A stretch of 64,000 nt of DNA from Nostoc favosum CHAB5714 (GCF_020829495.1 NZ_JAIVFQ010000001.1:186001-250000); one strand, 5' to 3'; numbered from the stretch's first letter, positions 37,131-47,400 are shown. The notes: a model not told the origin generated them from the sequence alone. Numbers and translations: made by a program.

Positions 37131-37509
37131 AGATGTTTATTATGAAGGTGGCCCCCATCTTGGGGATTTAATTGTCAACCTGTTGATTGGGCTAACCATT
37201 GTCGGGATACCATTAACAGTTGGGGCAATTGTCAGAGCATTGTGGCTGCGTTTCCGCATCACCGATCGCCGAATTACCGTGACGGGAGGTTGGCAGGGAC
37301 GCGATCGCACTGACATAATTTACTCAGAAATTGTCAAAGTCGTCACAGTCCCCCGTGGCATTGGCTTGTGGGGAGATATGGTACTAACCCTAAGAAACGG
37401 CAGTCGTCTCGAATTGCGTGCAATTCCCAAGTTTCGGGAAGTCTATGACTATATCAACGAAAGAATTGCTGCGAAAAATCCCGAATATAGCGCTGCTGCT
37501 AACAAGTGA
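37117..37509 (+). CDS. PH-domain (bPH2/YdbS-like) membrane protein
   Basis: The 130-aa protein has a membrane hairpin at about 12-42 (LGDLIVNLLIGLTIVGIPLT) then a bacterial PH domain: RFRITDRRITVTGGWQGRDR, IIYSEIVKVVTVPRGIGLWG and a closing helix. It lies between rnpA and yidC, its usual place in cyanobacteria, so a link with membrane protein biogenesis is plausible but not shown. Confidence 0.85.
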   Translation: MGIREDVYYEGGPHLGDLIVNLLIGLTIVGIPLTVGAIVRALWLRFRITDRRITVTGGWQGRDRTDIIYSEIVKVVTVPRGIGLWGDMVLTLRNGSRLELRAIPKFREVYDYINERIAAKNPEYSAAANK

Positions 37510-37560
37510 TGAGAGTAGGGAGCAGGGAGCAGGGGAGCAGGGGGAGATGAGGGAGAAGAA

Positions 37561-37598
37561 CCAATGCCCAATGCCCAATGCCCAATGCCCAATGCCCC
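37561..37598. repeat. Heptameric tandem repeat (CCCAATG)n
   Basis: Five and a half 7-bp units follow an AGCAGGGAGCAGGGGAGCAG stretch. Situated in the yidC leader region. Confidence 0.8.
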
Positions 37599-37699
37599 AT
37601 TTGAATGTGCGGCTATCCGTAGCGAAGGGTAGTCGCACATAATTTATGATTTAGATAAATTAGATTCAGTTTACAGTACCTCAGGTTGAATTCAGAATA

Positions 37700-38851
37700 A
37701 TGGATTTTGGTATCGGCTTTCTCTCGAACAACGTGATGCTGCCAATCATAGATTTCTTCTATGGTATTGTGCCTAGCTACGGATTGGCGATCGTTGCTTT
37801 GACCCTGATAGTCCGCTTCGCGCTCTATCCCCTGAGTGCTGGCTCAATTCGCAACATGCGGAAAATGCGAATTGTACAACCTCTGATGCAGAAGCGGATG
37901 GCAGAAATCAAAGAGCGCTATAAGGATGAACCGCAAAAGCAGCAAGAGGAAATGGTCAATGTTCAAAAAGAATTTGGCAACCCCTTAGCAGGCTGTTTTC
38001 CATTACTAGTGCAAATGCCGGTCTTATTAGCGCTATTTGCTACTTTGCGGGGTTCGCCTTTTGCAAGTGCTAACTACAGCGTTAACCTGCAAATCCTTCC
38101 CGCAGAACAAATCGAACAAATTCAACCGCAAGCCTTTGCGACTGCTCCTCAAAATATTTACGTTGCTGATGGAGAACACGTTAAAGTAGCTGCGATCCTT
38201 CCTAGTGGTAACAAACTAGCGGTAGGAGAACAAACTAAAATTCAATATCAGACCGTTGAGGGCAAACCATTTCAGGTACTTTTAGCAGAACACCCAGAAA
38301 ATAACCTGATTCCTGATTGGAAAGTCACCAAAGGTGAAGATAGGGTAAAAATTGATGCCCAAGGTAATGTAGAAGCCTTGCAGCCCGGAGAAGTCACTAT
38401 TCAAGGAACAATTCCTGGACTAGCAGCAGAAAAAGGCTTTCTATTTATTGATGCTTTAGGTAGGGTTGGCGCAACTGATCCAGATGGCACAATTCACTGG
38501 GATATCGTCGCCATGATCGTCTCCTTCGGAATCAGCCTTTATGTTAGCCAAATGCTTTCTGGGCAAAATTCCAGTGGTGGCAATCCGCAGCAAGATACAG
38601 TTAACAAAATCACTCCAGTTATTTTTTCTGGGATGTTTTTGTTCTTCCCCTTACCAGCTGGGGTGCTGATGTATATGGTGATTGGTAATATTTTCCAAAC
38701 CGCACAAACTTATCTTCTCTCCCGCGAACCTCTACCAGAAGAACTGCAAAAAATCGTAGCAACCCAGGAAAAAGAAGCAGTAGTCGCAGAACAAAAGGCA
38801 TTGCCATTTGAACCAAAAAGTGCCAAGAAAAAGGCTACAGGGGGATCATGA
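37700..38851 (+). CDS. yidC: Membrane protein insertase YidC/Oxa1
   Basis: The 383-aa protein has the conserved YidC core: helix 1 near 18-40 ([20 protein letters not shown]), the substrate-groove Arg within [11 protein letters not shown], the coiled cytoplasmic loop [20 protein letters not shown] and [21 protein letters not shown] cyanobacteria-style soluble insert (about 130-265) separates helices 2 and 3. It inserts proteins into cytoplasmic and thylakoid membranes. ATGA overlap with khpB suggests translational coupling. Confidence 0.95.
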   Translation: MDFGIGFLSNNVMLPIIDFFYGIVPSYGLAIVALTLIVRFALYPLSAGSIRNMRKMRIVQPLMQKRMAEIKERYKDEPQKQQEEMVNVQKEFGNPLAGCFPLLVQMPVLLALFATLRGSPFASANYSVNLQILPAEQIEQIQPQAFATAPQNIYVADGEHVKVAAILPSGNKLAVGEQTKIQYQTVEGKPFQVLLAEHPENNLIPDWKVTKGEDRVKIDAQGNVEALQPGEVTIQGTIPGLAAEKGFLFIDALGRVGATDPDGTIHWDIVAMIVSFGISLYVSQMLSGQNSSGGNPQQDTVNKITPVIFSGMFLFFPLPAGVLMYMVIGNIFQTAQTYLLSREPLPEELQKIVATQEKEAVVAEQKALPFEPKSAKKKATGGS

Positions 38852-39390
38852 GCAATATTCCCATGCAGCGAGGTCAGCAGTGGTTAAAATCCCTGCTGGA
38901 ACTCACTGGAATACCTGCTGATATTCAGGGTCATTTAGAAGCGGCCCAATCTCAAGACGGCGATTCCCCAGAACCAGATAACTACTGGTTAACAATTGAT
39001 CAAACTAATTTAACGACAGAACAAATCCAGGTCTTAATTGGTGCCGATGGTTCTGTGTTAGATGCGATTCAGTATCTAGCAAATTCGGTTTTAAACCTGA
39101 GTCAATCCCTGGAAGACCAAGCCTCTTACACTATTGAGTTAAATGGCTACCGGGTTAAAAGAGAAGCCGAAATTCGCGCATTAGCAGAAGCAGCAGCCGA
39201 TGAAGTGCGCTTTTCTGGTAGAGAAGTGGAAATCAAATCGCTCAGTTCTGCTGAAAGGCGTCAAATCCATACCTTCTTGAAGGAATTTGGAGATTTGGAA
39301 ACCTTCAGTCGCGGTAAAGAGCCGCATCGTCATCTGGTTGTCCGTCCAGCTTCGTTGGAAGGAGTTGGGAGTTTGGAGAGACGCGATTAA
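38848..39390 (+). CDS. khpB: KhpB/Jag-type RNA-binding protein (KH + R3H)
   Basis: The 180-aa protein has a KH domain with the GxxG loop as GADG ([20 protein letters not shown]) and an R3H domain ([20 protein letters not shown]). It binds RNA and is normally encoded next to yidC. The last residues SLERRD and the TAA at 39388-39390 lie within the first of three GACGCGATTAATCGCGTC palindromes, so repeat insertion has probably set the C-terminus. Confidence 0.92.
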   Translation: MSNIPMQRGQQWLKSLLELTGIPADIQGHLEAAQSQDGDSPEPDNYWLTIDQTNLTTEQIQVLIGADGSVLDAIQYLANSVLNLSQSLEDQASYTIELNGYRVKREAEIRALAEAAADEVRFSGREVEIKSLSSAERRQIHTFLKEFGDLETFSRGKEPHRHLVVRPASLEGVGSLERRD

Positions 39391-39470
39391 TCGCGTCTGT
39401 ACAGGAGTTAGGAGACGCGATTAATCGCGTCTGTACAGGAGTTAGGAGTAGAGACGCGATTAATCGCGTC
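39380..39470. repeat. Triplicated 18-bp palindrome
   Basis: GACGCGATTAATCGCGTC occurs at 39380-39397, 39414-39431 and 39453-39470, separated by TGTACAGGAGTTAGGA-type spacers. Each copy is a perfect palindrome able to form a hairpin, in RNA as well. Copy 1 contains the khpB stop codon. Confidence 0.85.
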
Positions 39471-39604
39471 TGTTAGGGTTAATGAAGCTCATAACGATAT
39501 AGTTTCAAAATTTATCTTGTTCTTAAGAGATAAAGTAAAAATGTAATATCAGTATAATTGCTGGTAATGAAGATAAATTTTAGTGAGGATGTCTCACAAA
39601 TCCT

Positions 39605-40123
39605 ATGGACGCAATTTTTATTCCGCAGCTAGCTAAAGCCCCGGAGCGGACAGAGGAAGTTCAGGTTCAGGAATTTCTGCCTGGTCTGGAAACGTTGACG
39701 CCAGTTCGCGGTCATGTGCGCGTGCAGCATCATGGCAATTACCTGGAAGTGTCCGCTCAGGCAGAAACAATTATTACTTGTACCTGCAACCGATGTTTGC
39801 AGCAATACAATCGACGTTTAGGGCTTGATACAAAGGAAATCATCTGGTTAGATGAAACTGCAAATCAGGGAAATGACTTGCCCCTAGAGCGGGAAGTGAC
39901 TATGGAAGAGTTGCTGGAAATCCTACCGCCCGATGGTTATTTTTATCCCAACGAATGGCTGTATGAGCAAATGTGCTTGGCAGTACCCCAGCGCCAGCTG
40001 TGCAATCGCAATTGTCCAGGTATTCCTGTAAGTAATACAGTTGATAATTCTGATATTCCTGAAACTCCAGTTGATAACCGTTGGGCTTCTCTGGAAGCAC
40101 TGAAAAAGCAACTTCCCGGATAG
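39605..40123 (+). CDS. YceD/DUF177 family protein
   Basis: The 172-aa protein has the DUF177 Cys motif CTCNRCLQQYNR (about 59-70) and a second pair in RQLCNRNCPGI (about 138-148), probably zinc-binding. Family members support accumulation of 23S rRNA, and in many bacteria the gene sits next to rpmF. Here it follows khpB by 215 bp. A good terminator follows the stop. Confidence 0.88.
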   Translation: MDAIFIPQLAKAPERTEEVQVQEFLPGLETLTPVRGHVRVQHHGNYLEVSAQAETIITCTCNRCLQQYNRRLGLDTKEIIWLDETANQGNDLPLEREVTMEELLEILPPDGYFYPNEWLYEQMCLAVPQRQLCNRNCPGIPVSNTVDNSDIPETPVDNRWASLEALKKQLPG

Positions 40124-40144
40124 ACAAATCACTTTCAACTTCGT

Positions 40145-40172
40145 TAACGCGCCATTAGTAGCGCGTTTATTT
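40145..40172 (+). terminator. Rho-independent terminator
   Basis: AACGCGC at 40145-40151 pairs with GCGCGTT at 40160-40166 around an 8-base loop, followed by TATTTT. It lies 22 bp past the YceD stop and ends the rpmH cluster. Confidence 0.8.
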
Positions 40173-40296
40173 TAAGTAGTTAATTATTATACCTGTATGG
40201 TACACACTAAAGCTAGGAACTGAAAGTCTTTAACCATAATAATAAACACAAACTGGCAAAAAATGTTCTTTATTTATGATTATGATTATACTTAAT

Positions 40297-42429
40297 TTAG
40301 TCTTGGCTAAGTGCTTGATTTAATCGTCTCCCACACTTGGTACAGAAGTTGAAATTCGCCGGATTAGTGCGACCACAATTGGTACATACTATATTATTTT
40401 CAACTGGAGTTTGACATGGAGTGTGTTTCTTCAAATTGTTGGTTGAATTAAATTCAGTGAGTGTATTATTCCTATCAGTAGATTGATGAATTTGTTGTGA
40501 AGTTGGTTGAATAAATACTGGCTCCATTTGGGCAAAATGCTCCAGCAACATTCGATGGATAAAAATGTAACCACCTCCAACCTTTTGCAAAAAGATGTGT
40601 TCAGTCGCATAATCAAGAAATCGGACATAGTTTAGAGGTATGCAATTCTTGCTGCAAAGAATGAGGTGTAAGGTAAAGTGTTGTAGGCAGGCTTGACCAC
40701 CCCCAAATACAAGCCCAGATACAAGCCCAAACACTAAACCCAATTGCAGCCATTCTTTTTTTCCAAAGATTTGTTCACCAATTAATCCCCCAAATAATCC
40801 GCCAAGTAATCCGCCAAGTAATCCTATTATTAAGGCATTCTTCGCTGAGTTCCATATCCCTTGGTTAGGAATTGTTCTTATCACTATGTCTGGGCCTCTC
40901 AGTCCACCTAACAGCCCTAAAATTAGTCCACCAGTTAGCCCATATAGTAACCCTAATTGCAACCCAGTTTGGAGATCAAATGGAGTCTTAACTAGCTTAA
41001 AAAACAGTCCTACAATTAGCCCCAAAAGCAATCCACCTGGTAGTCCATTCTTCAAAAACTTTTTGGCTTCTTGCCAAGACCATCTCAAAGTTTCAACTGG
41101 TTTGATTTCTGCCGTATTCCACGCTAAAGGTAATCCAGCCGTAATTCCACCAATTAACGCCCCGGGTGATTTATGTATTTGCCAGCCGATTAACCCACAA
41201 ATGATGACTCCAAGCAAACAAGGCGTAAATTTATAAAGTGTTTTTTGAACTCGATTTGACAACCAGGCAGGCTGTATTCTTTCAATAAGAAAAACCGTTT
41301 GCGACTTCTGAAACATCTGCTGTGCTAGCCAAATTAGCCAGCGCATTGCTTGCACTTTTGAGTATCTTGGCTCATACTTACGACGCTTAAACATCCGTTC
41401 AATATAAGTATCAAACAGGTGCTTTCGGCGTTCTTCTTTAGAACCTGCATTAGGTAAATCTTCAAGTTTCTTACCTTTATAAGCTAGAGTCATGACGCTT
41501 AAAGTCAGGGGAGACTTGGCTAACTCTTGCAACGTAGTGTCTTCTTGAAGCAATGTTTTTACTGCTTCCAGTTGTTCACCAGCCCTATCTAAATATTGTT
41601 TAACTTGCTGAAATGTCAAAGATTGGATGCAGATAGCACCTTGCAATTCTAAACGAGTAGAGAGAGCTTCATAATCTCGGATACGGCTTGTCACCACAAT
41701 CTCAATCAGCCCATGTTCTTGCATGAATTGGTTGATGGCTTGGATGCAGGTTTCCCGACGCTCAATTTTCACCTCATCTAAACCATCTAGCAGCAGTAAT
41801 AGTTGTTGATCTTCAATCCAGACTTTAGCAAGTGTTTTAGAAACTTGATATGTACTATTCAATTCCTCAATCAGCCAATCAGCAATTGTTTGCTGTTTAT
41901 TTCCCCAAGAAGATAAGTTCAGCACTACTGGAATAGGTTGGCTCAAATCTTTTTCGGTACGAGCAATTAATTCTTGTGCCAGCTTCAGGAGAGTGATCGT
42001 TTTACCCGCTCCTGGTTCTCCTAGAATCAGTAAGGTTCGTCCTTTTCCCATCTGATTGAAGACATCAGTGACACTTTTCCCTTCAGGTAAGGTTTGCCCA
42101 GACTCATTAGGAATTTCTTGGACAATGCTAGATGGACGCTTTACTGCGTCTAATCGTTCTTCCAGCCCCAGATCAATTAGACCTTTAGTATACAAAGATT
42201 TTTCGAGTACGCCTTTAATCCAATACTGTTTGACTTTATTAAGTAAAACTTCTCGGAAACGGTACTCCTGTTTCCCTGAAAAAGGTTTTACCTGCCTGTG
42301 ACCTATTAGTTTAGCTAGGCTGAAGCTTTCATTCACAGTTAGGTACTGAATTTGGTGCAAGTCGCGTCCAGCCTGTCCAATTTGAGCTTCCCGAATCAAA
42401 GCACCATCAATATTAAGATTTTGAGTCAT
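40297..42429 (-). CDS. NACHT-type STAND NTPase with membrane region and zinc ribbon
   Basis: The 710-aa protein begins with a short motif (residues 5-28: LNIDGALIREAQIGQAGRDL then HQIQ) that matches the partner gene just upstream. The NACHT domain has P-loop GEPGAGKT (137-144), Walker B LLLLDGLDE (to 219) and TSRIRDYE (sensor 1). Residues about 395-590 are membrane helices rich in glycine zippers (LLGGLLGGLFGGLIG). The C-terminus is a zinc ribbon, CTNCGRTNPANFNFCTKCGR. STAND NTPases act as signal-triggered switches in defence and cell-death pathways. There is no repeat-type sensor, and membrane placement is unusual. The 9-bp gap to the partner implies one operon. Confidence 0.88.
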   Translation of the reverse strand: MTQNLNIDGALIREAQIGQAGRDLHQIQYLTVNESFSLAKLIGHRQVKPFSGKQEYRFREVLLNKVKQYWIKGVLEKSLYTKGLIDLGLEERLDAVKRPSSIVQEIPNESGQTLPEGKSVTDVFNQMGKGRTLLILGEPGAGKTITLLKLAQELIARTEKDLSQPIPVVLNLSSWGNKQQTIADWLIEELNSTYQVSKTLAKVWIEDQQLLLLLDGLDEVKIERRETCIQAINQFMQEHGLIEIVVTSRIRDYEALSTRLELQGAICIQSLTFQQVKQYLDRAGEQLEAVKTLLQEDTTLQELAKSPLTLSVMTLAYKGKKLEDLPNAGSKEERRKHLFDTYIERMFKRRKYEPRYSKVQAMRWLIWLAQQMFQKSQTVFLIERIQPAWLSNRVQKTLYKFTPCLLGVIICGLIGWQIHKSPGALIGGITAGLPLAWNTAEIKPVETLRWSWQEAKKFLKNGLPGGLLLGLIVGLFFKLVKTPFDLQTGLQLGLLYGLTGGLILGLLGGLRGPDIVIRTIPNQGIWNSAKNALIIGLLGGLLGGLFGGLIGEQIFGKKEWLQLGLVFGLVSGLVFGGGQACLQHFTLHLILCSKNCIPLNYVRFLDYATEHIFLQKVGGGYIFIHRMLLEHFAQMEPVFIQPTSQQIHQSTDRNNTLTEFNSTNNLKKHTPCQTPVENNIVCTNCGRTNPANFNFCTKCGRRLNQALSQD

Positions 42430-42438
42430 AACCTTTTT

Positions 42439-42891
42439 TTATGTAAAAAGTAAAAGACTTTTAGCTGCAACTCCTAACCAAGGAGCTAATTGTTTGGCAA
42501 TTGGCTCTAACTTTTTCCAAATCCCTTCGCCTGCATTAAACGTTTCATTCGCTTCTTTGAGGACTTTACTAGCTTTTTGCAAACTTTTTGCCGCAGTGTC
42601 TTTGTCTGGTTCTTTTTCATTAACTGCGTCGGTTGCATAATCGAGATGTTTCAGTGCTTGTTTCTTTTGGTCTTCTGGTAAATCTGAATTACGAAATATG
42701 GATTCAATTTGTGCCATTAATTCCGCAACTTCAGGTAAGGTCAATTCTTTCTCAGCCCCACCCTGAGTATTTTGCTGATTTTGGGTCATGTCGCCAGCAG
42801 CTTGTCCAACTTGAACACCTGAAAATTGACCACCACCAATGTTGAGGGACATTCCTCCAGGATTTTTGGGCTGTGAGTTATTTTCTGCCAT
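42439..42891 (-). CDS. Small helical partner of the NACHT protein (150 aa)
   Basis: Residues 16-39 (LNIGGGQFSGVQVGQAAGDM then TQNQ) align with the N-terminus of the NACHT protein: LNI-x-G, Q[VI]GQA, D[ML]-x-Q-x-Q. The rest is helical and charged (ELTLPEVAELMAQIESIFRN, AAKSLQKASKVLKEANETF). It ends in an amphipathic to hydrophobic helix, GIWKKLEPIAKQLAPWLGVA AKSLLLF, that could touch membranes. A shared motif plus adjacency suggests it is the receptor's effector or adaptor. No known catalytic domain. Function is inferred. Confidence 0.75.
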   Translation of the reverse strand: MAENNSQPKNPGGMSLNIGGGQFSGVQVGQAAGDMTQNQQNTQGGAEKELTLPEVAELMAQIESIFRNSDLPEDQKKQALKHLDYATDAVNEKEPDKDTAAKSLQKASKVLKEANETFNAGEGIWKKLEPIAKQLAPWLGVAAKSLLLFT

Positions 42892-43205
42892 TTTAATTTG
42901 CTTAATAAAAACATAACTTTATTTAAGCTTTATTCCAGATTGAGCAGATAACTTTCCCGAATATTCAAAAAATTGCGTATATAGTAAGCCAATTACTACA
43001 TTCACAGATGGTAAGCAAATTCACTTATTCCCAGTTCCCACCTGTAGATACAAGCTTTGTGGCTTTGCTTCAACTTTTATGTAAAGAGCTTCTTCAAGTT
43101 TCATTGCCTGGTAGAGCCAGGTAAGGAGAGATATATTCGTTTTTAGTTGTGAGACACAATACAAAGAAAGAACAATGAGAGAAGAACTAATAACGATAGC
43201 CAAAT
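42892..43205. other. Promoter region between divergent genes
   Basis: A 60-codon frame here is not convincing. The stretch should carry promoters for the NACHT operon and for ycf46; no clear operator was found. Confidence 0.4.
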
Positions 43206-44717
43206 ATGAACTTCCGTGAAGAGTTTAAACTGCTGCTACGCGCCCGCTACCCCTTAATTTATATTCCTACATACGAGGAAGAACGGGTAGAAGCAGCTAT
43301 CCGGGAAGAAGCAACCAAGCAGGGTAATCGCCCAGTGTATACTTGGGATTTTGTCGATGGCTACCAAGGAAACCCCAATGATGTTGGGTTTGGGCGGCGT
43401 AACCCGTTGCAAGCTTTAGAATTTATCGAAAAATTACCAGCTTCCGCGCCAGCTGTATTGATTCTCCGAGATTATCATCGCTTTTTAGATGATGTAGCGA
43501 TCGCCCGCAAACTCCGCAATCTGTCCAGACTTCTCAAGTCGCAACCAAAAAATATTGTCCTACTGTCGCCGCGCATCGCCATCCCTGACGACTTAACCGA
43601 AGTGCTGACAGTCGTCGAGTTTCCCTTACCCGCCGCCCCAGAAATTAAAACTGAGGTAGAACGCTTGCTACAAAGTACTGGTAACTCCCTTTCTGGCAAA
43701 GTTTTAGATGATTTGGTGCGTTCTTGTCAAGGGCTTTCGATGGAACGGATTCGCCGAGTTTTGGCAAAAGCGATCGCTACCCACGGAGAATTGCAACCAG
43801 AAGACGTGGATCTCGTTTTGGAAGAAAAGCGCCAAACTATCCGCCAAACCCAAATCTTGGACTTCTACCCCGCCACTGAGCAAATTTCTGATATTGGCGG
43901 ACTGGATAACTTAAAAGACTGGCTGATTCGGCGGGGAGGCTCCTTTACTGATAAGGCGCGACAGTACGGATTACCGCACCCCCGTGGTTTAATGTTGGTG
44001 GGTATTCAAGGAACTGGTAAATCGTTAACGGCAAAAGCGATCGCTCATCACTGGCATTTACCCCTGTTACGTTTGGATGTGGGAAGGTTATTTGGTGGTT
44101 TGGTGGGTGAATCAGAATCTCGGACTCGGCAAATGATCCAAGTAGCTGAAGCCCTTGCTCCCTGTATTTTGTGGATTGATGAAATAGATAAAGCCTTTGC
44201 CGGACTTGGTAGCAAAGGTGATGCAGGAACAGCCAGCCGTGTGTTTGGTACTTTTATTACCTGGCTAGCCGAAAAAACCTCACCCGTGTTTGTCGTCGCC
44301 ACCGCCAACGACATCCAAGCCTTACCGCCGGAAATGCTTCGTAAAGGGCGATTTGATGAAATTTTCTTTGTGGGATTGCCCACCCAAGAAGAGAGAAAAG
44401 CAATTTATGATGTTCATTTATCGCGATTGCGCCCCCATAACTTAAAAAGTTATGACATCGAAAGGTTAGCTTATGAGACGCCCGATTTTTCTGGGGCAGA
44501 AATTGAGCAAACTTTAATTGAAGCAATGCACATTGGATTTAGCCAAAACCGCGACTTTGCTACTGATGACATTTTAGAAGCAGCCAGTCAGATCATCCCC
44601 TTGGCGCGAACTGCTGTAGAGCAAATTCAGCAACTCCAAGAATGGGCTGCTGCTGGGAGAGCGCGTTTAGCATCTAAACACAGTCCTTTGAGCGAACGCC
44701 TCCGGCGCAATACGTGA
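43206..44717 (+). CDS. ycf46: Ycf46-type AAA+ ATPase
   Basis: The 503-aa protein has a Ycf46 N-terminal domain ([20 protein letters not shown]) and one AAA+ module. The module shows Walker A GIQGTGKS, Walker [31 protein letters not shown] (sensor 1 and Arg finger region) and the C-terminal lid DFSGAEIEQ. Ycf46 is conserved in cyanobacteria and red-algal plastids and has been linked to inorganic carbon use, but the mechanism is not settled. Confidence 0.92.
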   Translation: MNFREEFKLLLRARYPLIYIPTYEEERVEAAIREEATKQGNRPVYTWDFVDGYQGNPNDVGFGRRNPLQALEFIEKLPASAPAVLILRDYHRFLDDVAIARKLRNLSRLLKSQPKNIVLLSPRIAIPDDLTEVLTVVEFPLPAAPEIKTEVERLLQSTGNSLSGKVLDDLVRSCQGLSMERIRRVLAKAIATHGELQPEDVDLVLEEKRQTIRQTQILDFYPATEQISDIGGLDNLKDWLIRRGGSFTDKARQYGLPHPRGLMLVGIQGTGKSLTAKAIAHHWHLPLLRLDVGRLFGGLVGESESRTRQMIQVAEALAPCILWIDEIDKAFAGLGSKGDAGTASRVFGTFITWLAEKTSPVFVVATANDIQALPPEMLRKGRFDEIFFVGLPTQEERKAIYDVHLSRLRPHNLKSYDIERLAYETPDFSGAEIEQTLIEAMHIGFSQNRDFATDDILEAASQIIPLARTAVEQIQQLQEWAAAGRARLASKHSPLSERLRRNT

Positions 44718-44829
44718 ACGCATTCAGCAGTAGCTACAATAATTGGTTAGTTAATAATTGCTAGTCAATAGTCAAGAGTTAATCATGAATTACTATTGAC
44801 TATTGACCACTGCTGATCAGGTTTTAACT

Positions 44830-45339
44830 ATGTTGTCTGGCTTAACAAAGTTTATACTTGGGTTTTTCTTAGCGATCGCTGTCTTAATAGGTGGCGGCGC
44901 TGCAATTGGACTCTATTTCATGAATCGCACCGGCATACCCCCTGCCAAACCCGTTTTTTCCAACGATAGTCCCTCAGTGAAAGCCCAAGCTCCAAAAGCA
45001 ACTGAGCCTGGAGGAGCTAAACCCACTCTTACACCTGAGACAAAGGCTGAATCGTCATTAAACTCAACCTCTACTCCCACAGAATCACCAAAGGCTACCC
45101 CATCACCAAAACCATTGCCATCGGGAGCTTACCGAGGGCGTGTTACTTGGGCTGAAGGCTTGAGTTTGCGATCGCAACCAAATCAAGAAGCTGAAAAGAT
45201 TGGTGGGGTTGCTTTTAATCAAAAAATTATTATCTTGGAAGAAAACCAAGATAAATCCTGGCAAAAGATTCGTTTGGAAGGTAGCGAACAAGAAGGTTGG
45301 GTGAAAGCAGGTAATACTCAAAAAGTTGATGAACAATAA
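44830..45339 (+). CDS. Membrane-anchored SH3-domain protein
   Basis: From ATG 44830: a membrane helix (TKFILGFFLAIAVLIGGGAA), a Pro/Thr/Lys-rich linker (about 35-105), and a bacterial SH3 domain (LSLRSQPNQEAEKIGGVAFN, then IIILEENQDKSWQKIRLEGS EQEGWV). Such proteins bind cell-wall material. A TTG start at 44803 would add residues from a degenerate repeat, so 44830 is preferred. Confidence 0.82.
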   Translation: MLSGLTKFILGFFLAIAVLIGGGAAIGLYFMNRTGIPPAKPVFSNDSPSVKAQAPKATEPGGAKPTLTPETKAESSLNSTSTPTESPKATPSPKPLPSGAYRGRVTWAEGLSLRSQPNQEAEKIGGVAFNQKIIILEENQDKSWQKIRLEGSEQEGWVKAGNTQKVDEQ

Positions 45340-45342
45340 CGA

Positions 45343-45500
45343 TTGGGCATTGGGAATGGGGCATGGGGCATTGGGCATTGGGCATTGGGCATTGGGCATG
45401 GGTTATTCTCCTTGTCCCTTTTATCTCCCTCATCTCCCTCATCTCCCTCATCTCCTTCATCCCCCTCATCCCCCACTCCCCACTCCCCACTCCCCACTCC
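45343..45500. repeat. Cluster of short tandem repeats
   Basis: CATTGGG heptamers (45343-45400), CATCTCCCT 9-bp units (about 45425-45455) and CACTCCC heptamers (about 45473-45500) lie back to back after the SH3 gene. Several frames stay open across them only because of the repeats. Confidence 0.8.
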
Positions 45501-45586
45501 CTAGTTCAATCACTTATAAAGAACCATAGACAAAATAAACACAACACAGAGTCGGACTAAATTAGTAACTTCTTAGCTAAAATACT

Positions 45587-45802
45587 TCAATCCTGATCAG
45601 TTTGATCAAGTTTCTCCTCCAACCATGTTTCAATTGCATCTCTTAACTCTGATTGCCAATTAGGGATTGACCTGACCTTATCCCGAATACCAAGACGTAG
45701 CTTTAGAGTTAATGGCTTAGTATCTAATGATTGACTTTCTGTTGGCAGAAACCGAAACTCGTGATTTTTTTTAAATTGACCGAAATTTACGCCCCTCGAC
45801 AA
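45587..45802 (-). CDS. Small hypothetical protein (71 aa)
   Basis: The conserved-looking core is LTLKLRLGIRDKVRSIPNWQ then SELRDAIETWLEEKLDQ, which resembles small strand-helix-helix proteins. No ATG is available; TTG 45802 opens the frame. It may be the intact end of a gene whose start is lost. No partner toxin is seen. Confidence 0.45.
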   Translation of the reverse strand: MSRGVNFGQFKKNHEFRFLPTESQSLDTKPLTLKLRLGIRDKVRSIPNWQSELRDAIETWLEEKLDQTDQD

Positions 45803-45927
45803 GCAGATGCCGACATCCTTGGCTGAAGGGGGAAGATAACATTGAAGATAGCTTTGCCTAACTTTGAGTAAGTTTATTGAAGCAGCAAGTCGTATAATTA
45901 GGTATAGTCATAACTTGAAAAAAACAA

Positions 45928-47352
45928 GTGGAAACAGGGGTAAATAGCTATTTAACCAAGCTTGCCTCAGTCTACGAGACATCCGAAAGCGTCAAGGTTG
46001 TTCCTAGCGTAGCTAATTTCAAATTTTTGAATTGGAAGTTATCTAGTGGTGCGGCGATGCGTCTTCTGTTTGTGGCACTGATTACGGGGCTTCTGAGTAT
46101 CGCTGGGCAAGCTTTAGCACTTCAGAAAATAGGAAGTAATGGCGCTGAAGTTAGCAGTAGCCAGAGGTGTTTAAAAAAGTTAGGCTACTTTAACGGCCCG
46201 GTGAGTGGCAAGTTTGCTAGCTTGACTCAGAATGCTGTGATCAAATTCCAGCAAGCCAATAGAATCCCTGCTGATGGAGTTGTGGGTGCTAGTACTCAAA
46301 GAGCCTTGCAACGAGCATGTCAAAGTAGAACTTCTAGCAGGAATACCAGTAGTGGTCAATATCCTGTTCTCTCTCAAGGCAAAACTGGTACAGCCGTGAC
46401 AAGGTTACAACAGCGTTTGCGGCAGTTAGGCTACTTGAATGCTAATCCCACTGGGAATTTTGGCCCAATGACTAGAGATGCTGTAATCGCATTCCAGCGA
46501 AATTATCGCATATCTGCTAACGGGATTGTGAATCGACAAACTTGGAACGCACTACTGGGTTCCTCTCCAACTCCAGCCAGATCAAGGCTCTCTACTCAAC
46601 AAGTGAGAGAACTACAAGTGCGTTTGCGGCAGCTAGGTTATTTTAATACTGCTGCCACTGGGAATATTGGCCCAATGACCAGAGAAGCTGTCACCCAATT
46701 CCAGCGAAATTACCGCCTACCTGTTGATGGCATCGCCAATGCTCAAGTCTTGGAGTCAGTGCGTAGAGCCTCTACAGGTGGATATACTACTCAACAACCA
46801 GGCAGAAATTATTTGACTGTAGGCGATCAGGGTGAGAATGTGAGATTAGTTCAAGAGCGTTTATCGCAGTTGGGTTTCTCAAATACCAATCCTGATGGAT
46901 TTTTCAACGATTACACCAGAGAATCTGTGATTGCATTCCAGGAATCTTCTCGACTTAATTCGACTGGAAATGTAGATTGGCAAACTTGGGAAGCATTAGG
47001 GTTGAGTAGCTCCAATGGGGGCAATTATACTGAGAATAATGGTTATGTATTTGCTGAGACTAGTGGCTATATAGCACCTCAAAATAATCGCTATTTACCT
47101 CCTACTAATAACGTAGTGCCTGTTACCAATGGCAACACATTAGTTGCTAATAATCCCTACAGAGTAATAGTACCAATTTCCAATAATGATACTCTGAGTA
47201 AAGTGCAACAATATATACCCAATGCTGTCACAGAGCAATCCCATCTAGGGGATTATGTGAATGCTGGGGCATTTAGCGATCGCGCACAAGCAGAAACACT
47301 ATCAAAAATGCTCCGCTCTTATGGCCTTGATGCACGGGTAAAATACAATTAA
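45928..47352 (+). CDS. Peptidoglycan-binding protein with SPOR domain
   Basis: The 474-aa protein has an internal hydrophobic export segment (RLLFVALITGLLSIAGQALA, about 46-65). Four PG_binding_1 repeats follow, each with LxxLGYFN...GxFxxxTxxAVxxFQ, starting near 70, 155, 225 and 300. A Tyr/Asn-rich linker leads to a C-terminal SPOR-like domain (DYVNAGAFSDRAQAETLSKM LRSYG). It probably binds peptidoglycan outside the inner membrane; a catalytic domain is absent. GTG start; the long N-terminal extension before the export segment is unusual, and a later start is possible. Confidence 0.85.
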   Translation: METGVNSYLTKLASVYETSESVKVVPSVANFKFLNWKLSSGAAMRLLFVALITGLLSIAGQALALQKIGSNGAEVSSSQRCLKKLGYFNGPVSGKFASLTQNAVIKFQQANRIPADGVVGASTQRALQRACQSRTSSRNTSSGQYPVLSQGKTGTAVTRLQQRLRQLGYLNANPTGNFGPMTRDAVIAFQRNYRISANGIVNRQTWNALLGSSPTPARSRLSTQQVRELQVRLRQLGYFNTAATGNIGPMTREAVTQFQRNYRLPVDGIANAQVLESVRRASTGGYTTQQPGRNYLTVGDQGENVRLVQERLSQLGFSNTNPDGFFNDYTRESVIAFQESSRLNSTGNVDWQTWEALGLSSSNGGNYTENNGYVFAETSGYIAPQNNRYLPPTNNVVPVTNGNTLVANNPYRVIVPISNNDTLSKVQQYIPNAVTEQSHLGDYVNAGAFSDRAQAETLSKMLRSYGLDARVKYN

Positions 47353-47354
47353 AT

Positions 47355-47400
47355 AATTCGTAATTCGTAATTCGTAATTCGTAATTCGTAATTCGTAATT
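47355..47400. repeat. Heptameric tandem repeat (AATTCGT)n
   Basis: Six 7-bp units fill the 46-bp gap between the convergent peptidoglycan-binding and sbcC genes, same unit as at 11517. Confidence 0.85.

Noticed and set aside
43021..43203. 60-codon minus-strand frame between the partner gene and ycf46
   Set aside because: It overlaps the probable ycf46 promoter, has no family and no good start signal.
45230..45560. Several overlapping frames after the SH3 gene
   Set aside because: They are translations of heptamer and 9-bp repeats (GHWALGI, LPHLPHL) and overlap each other.
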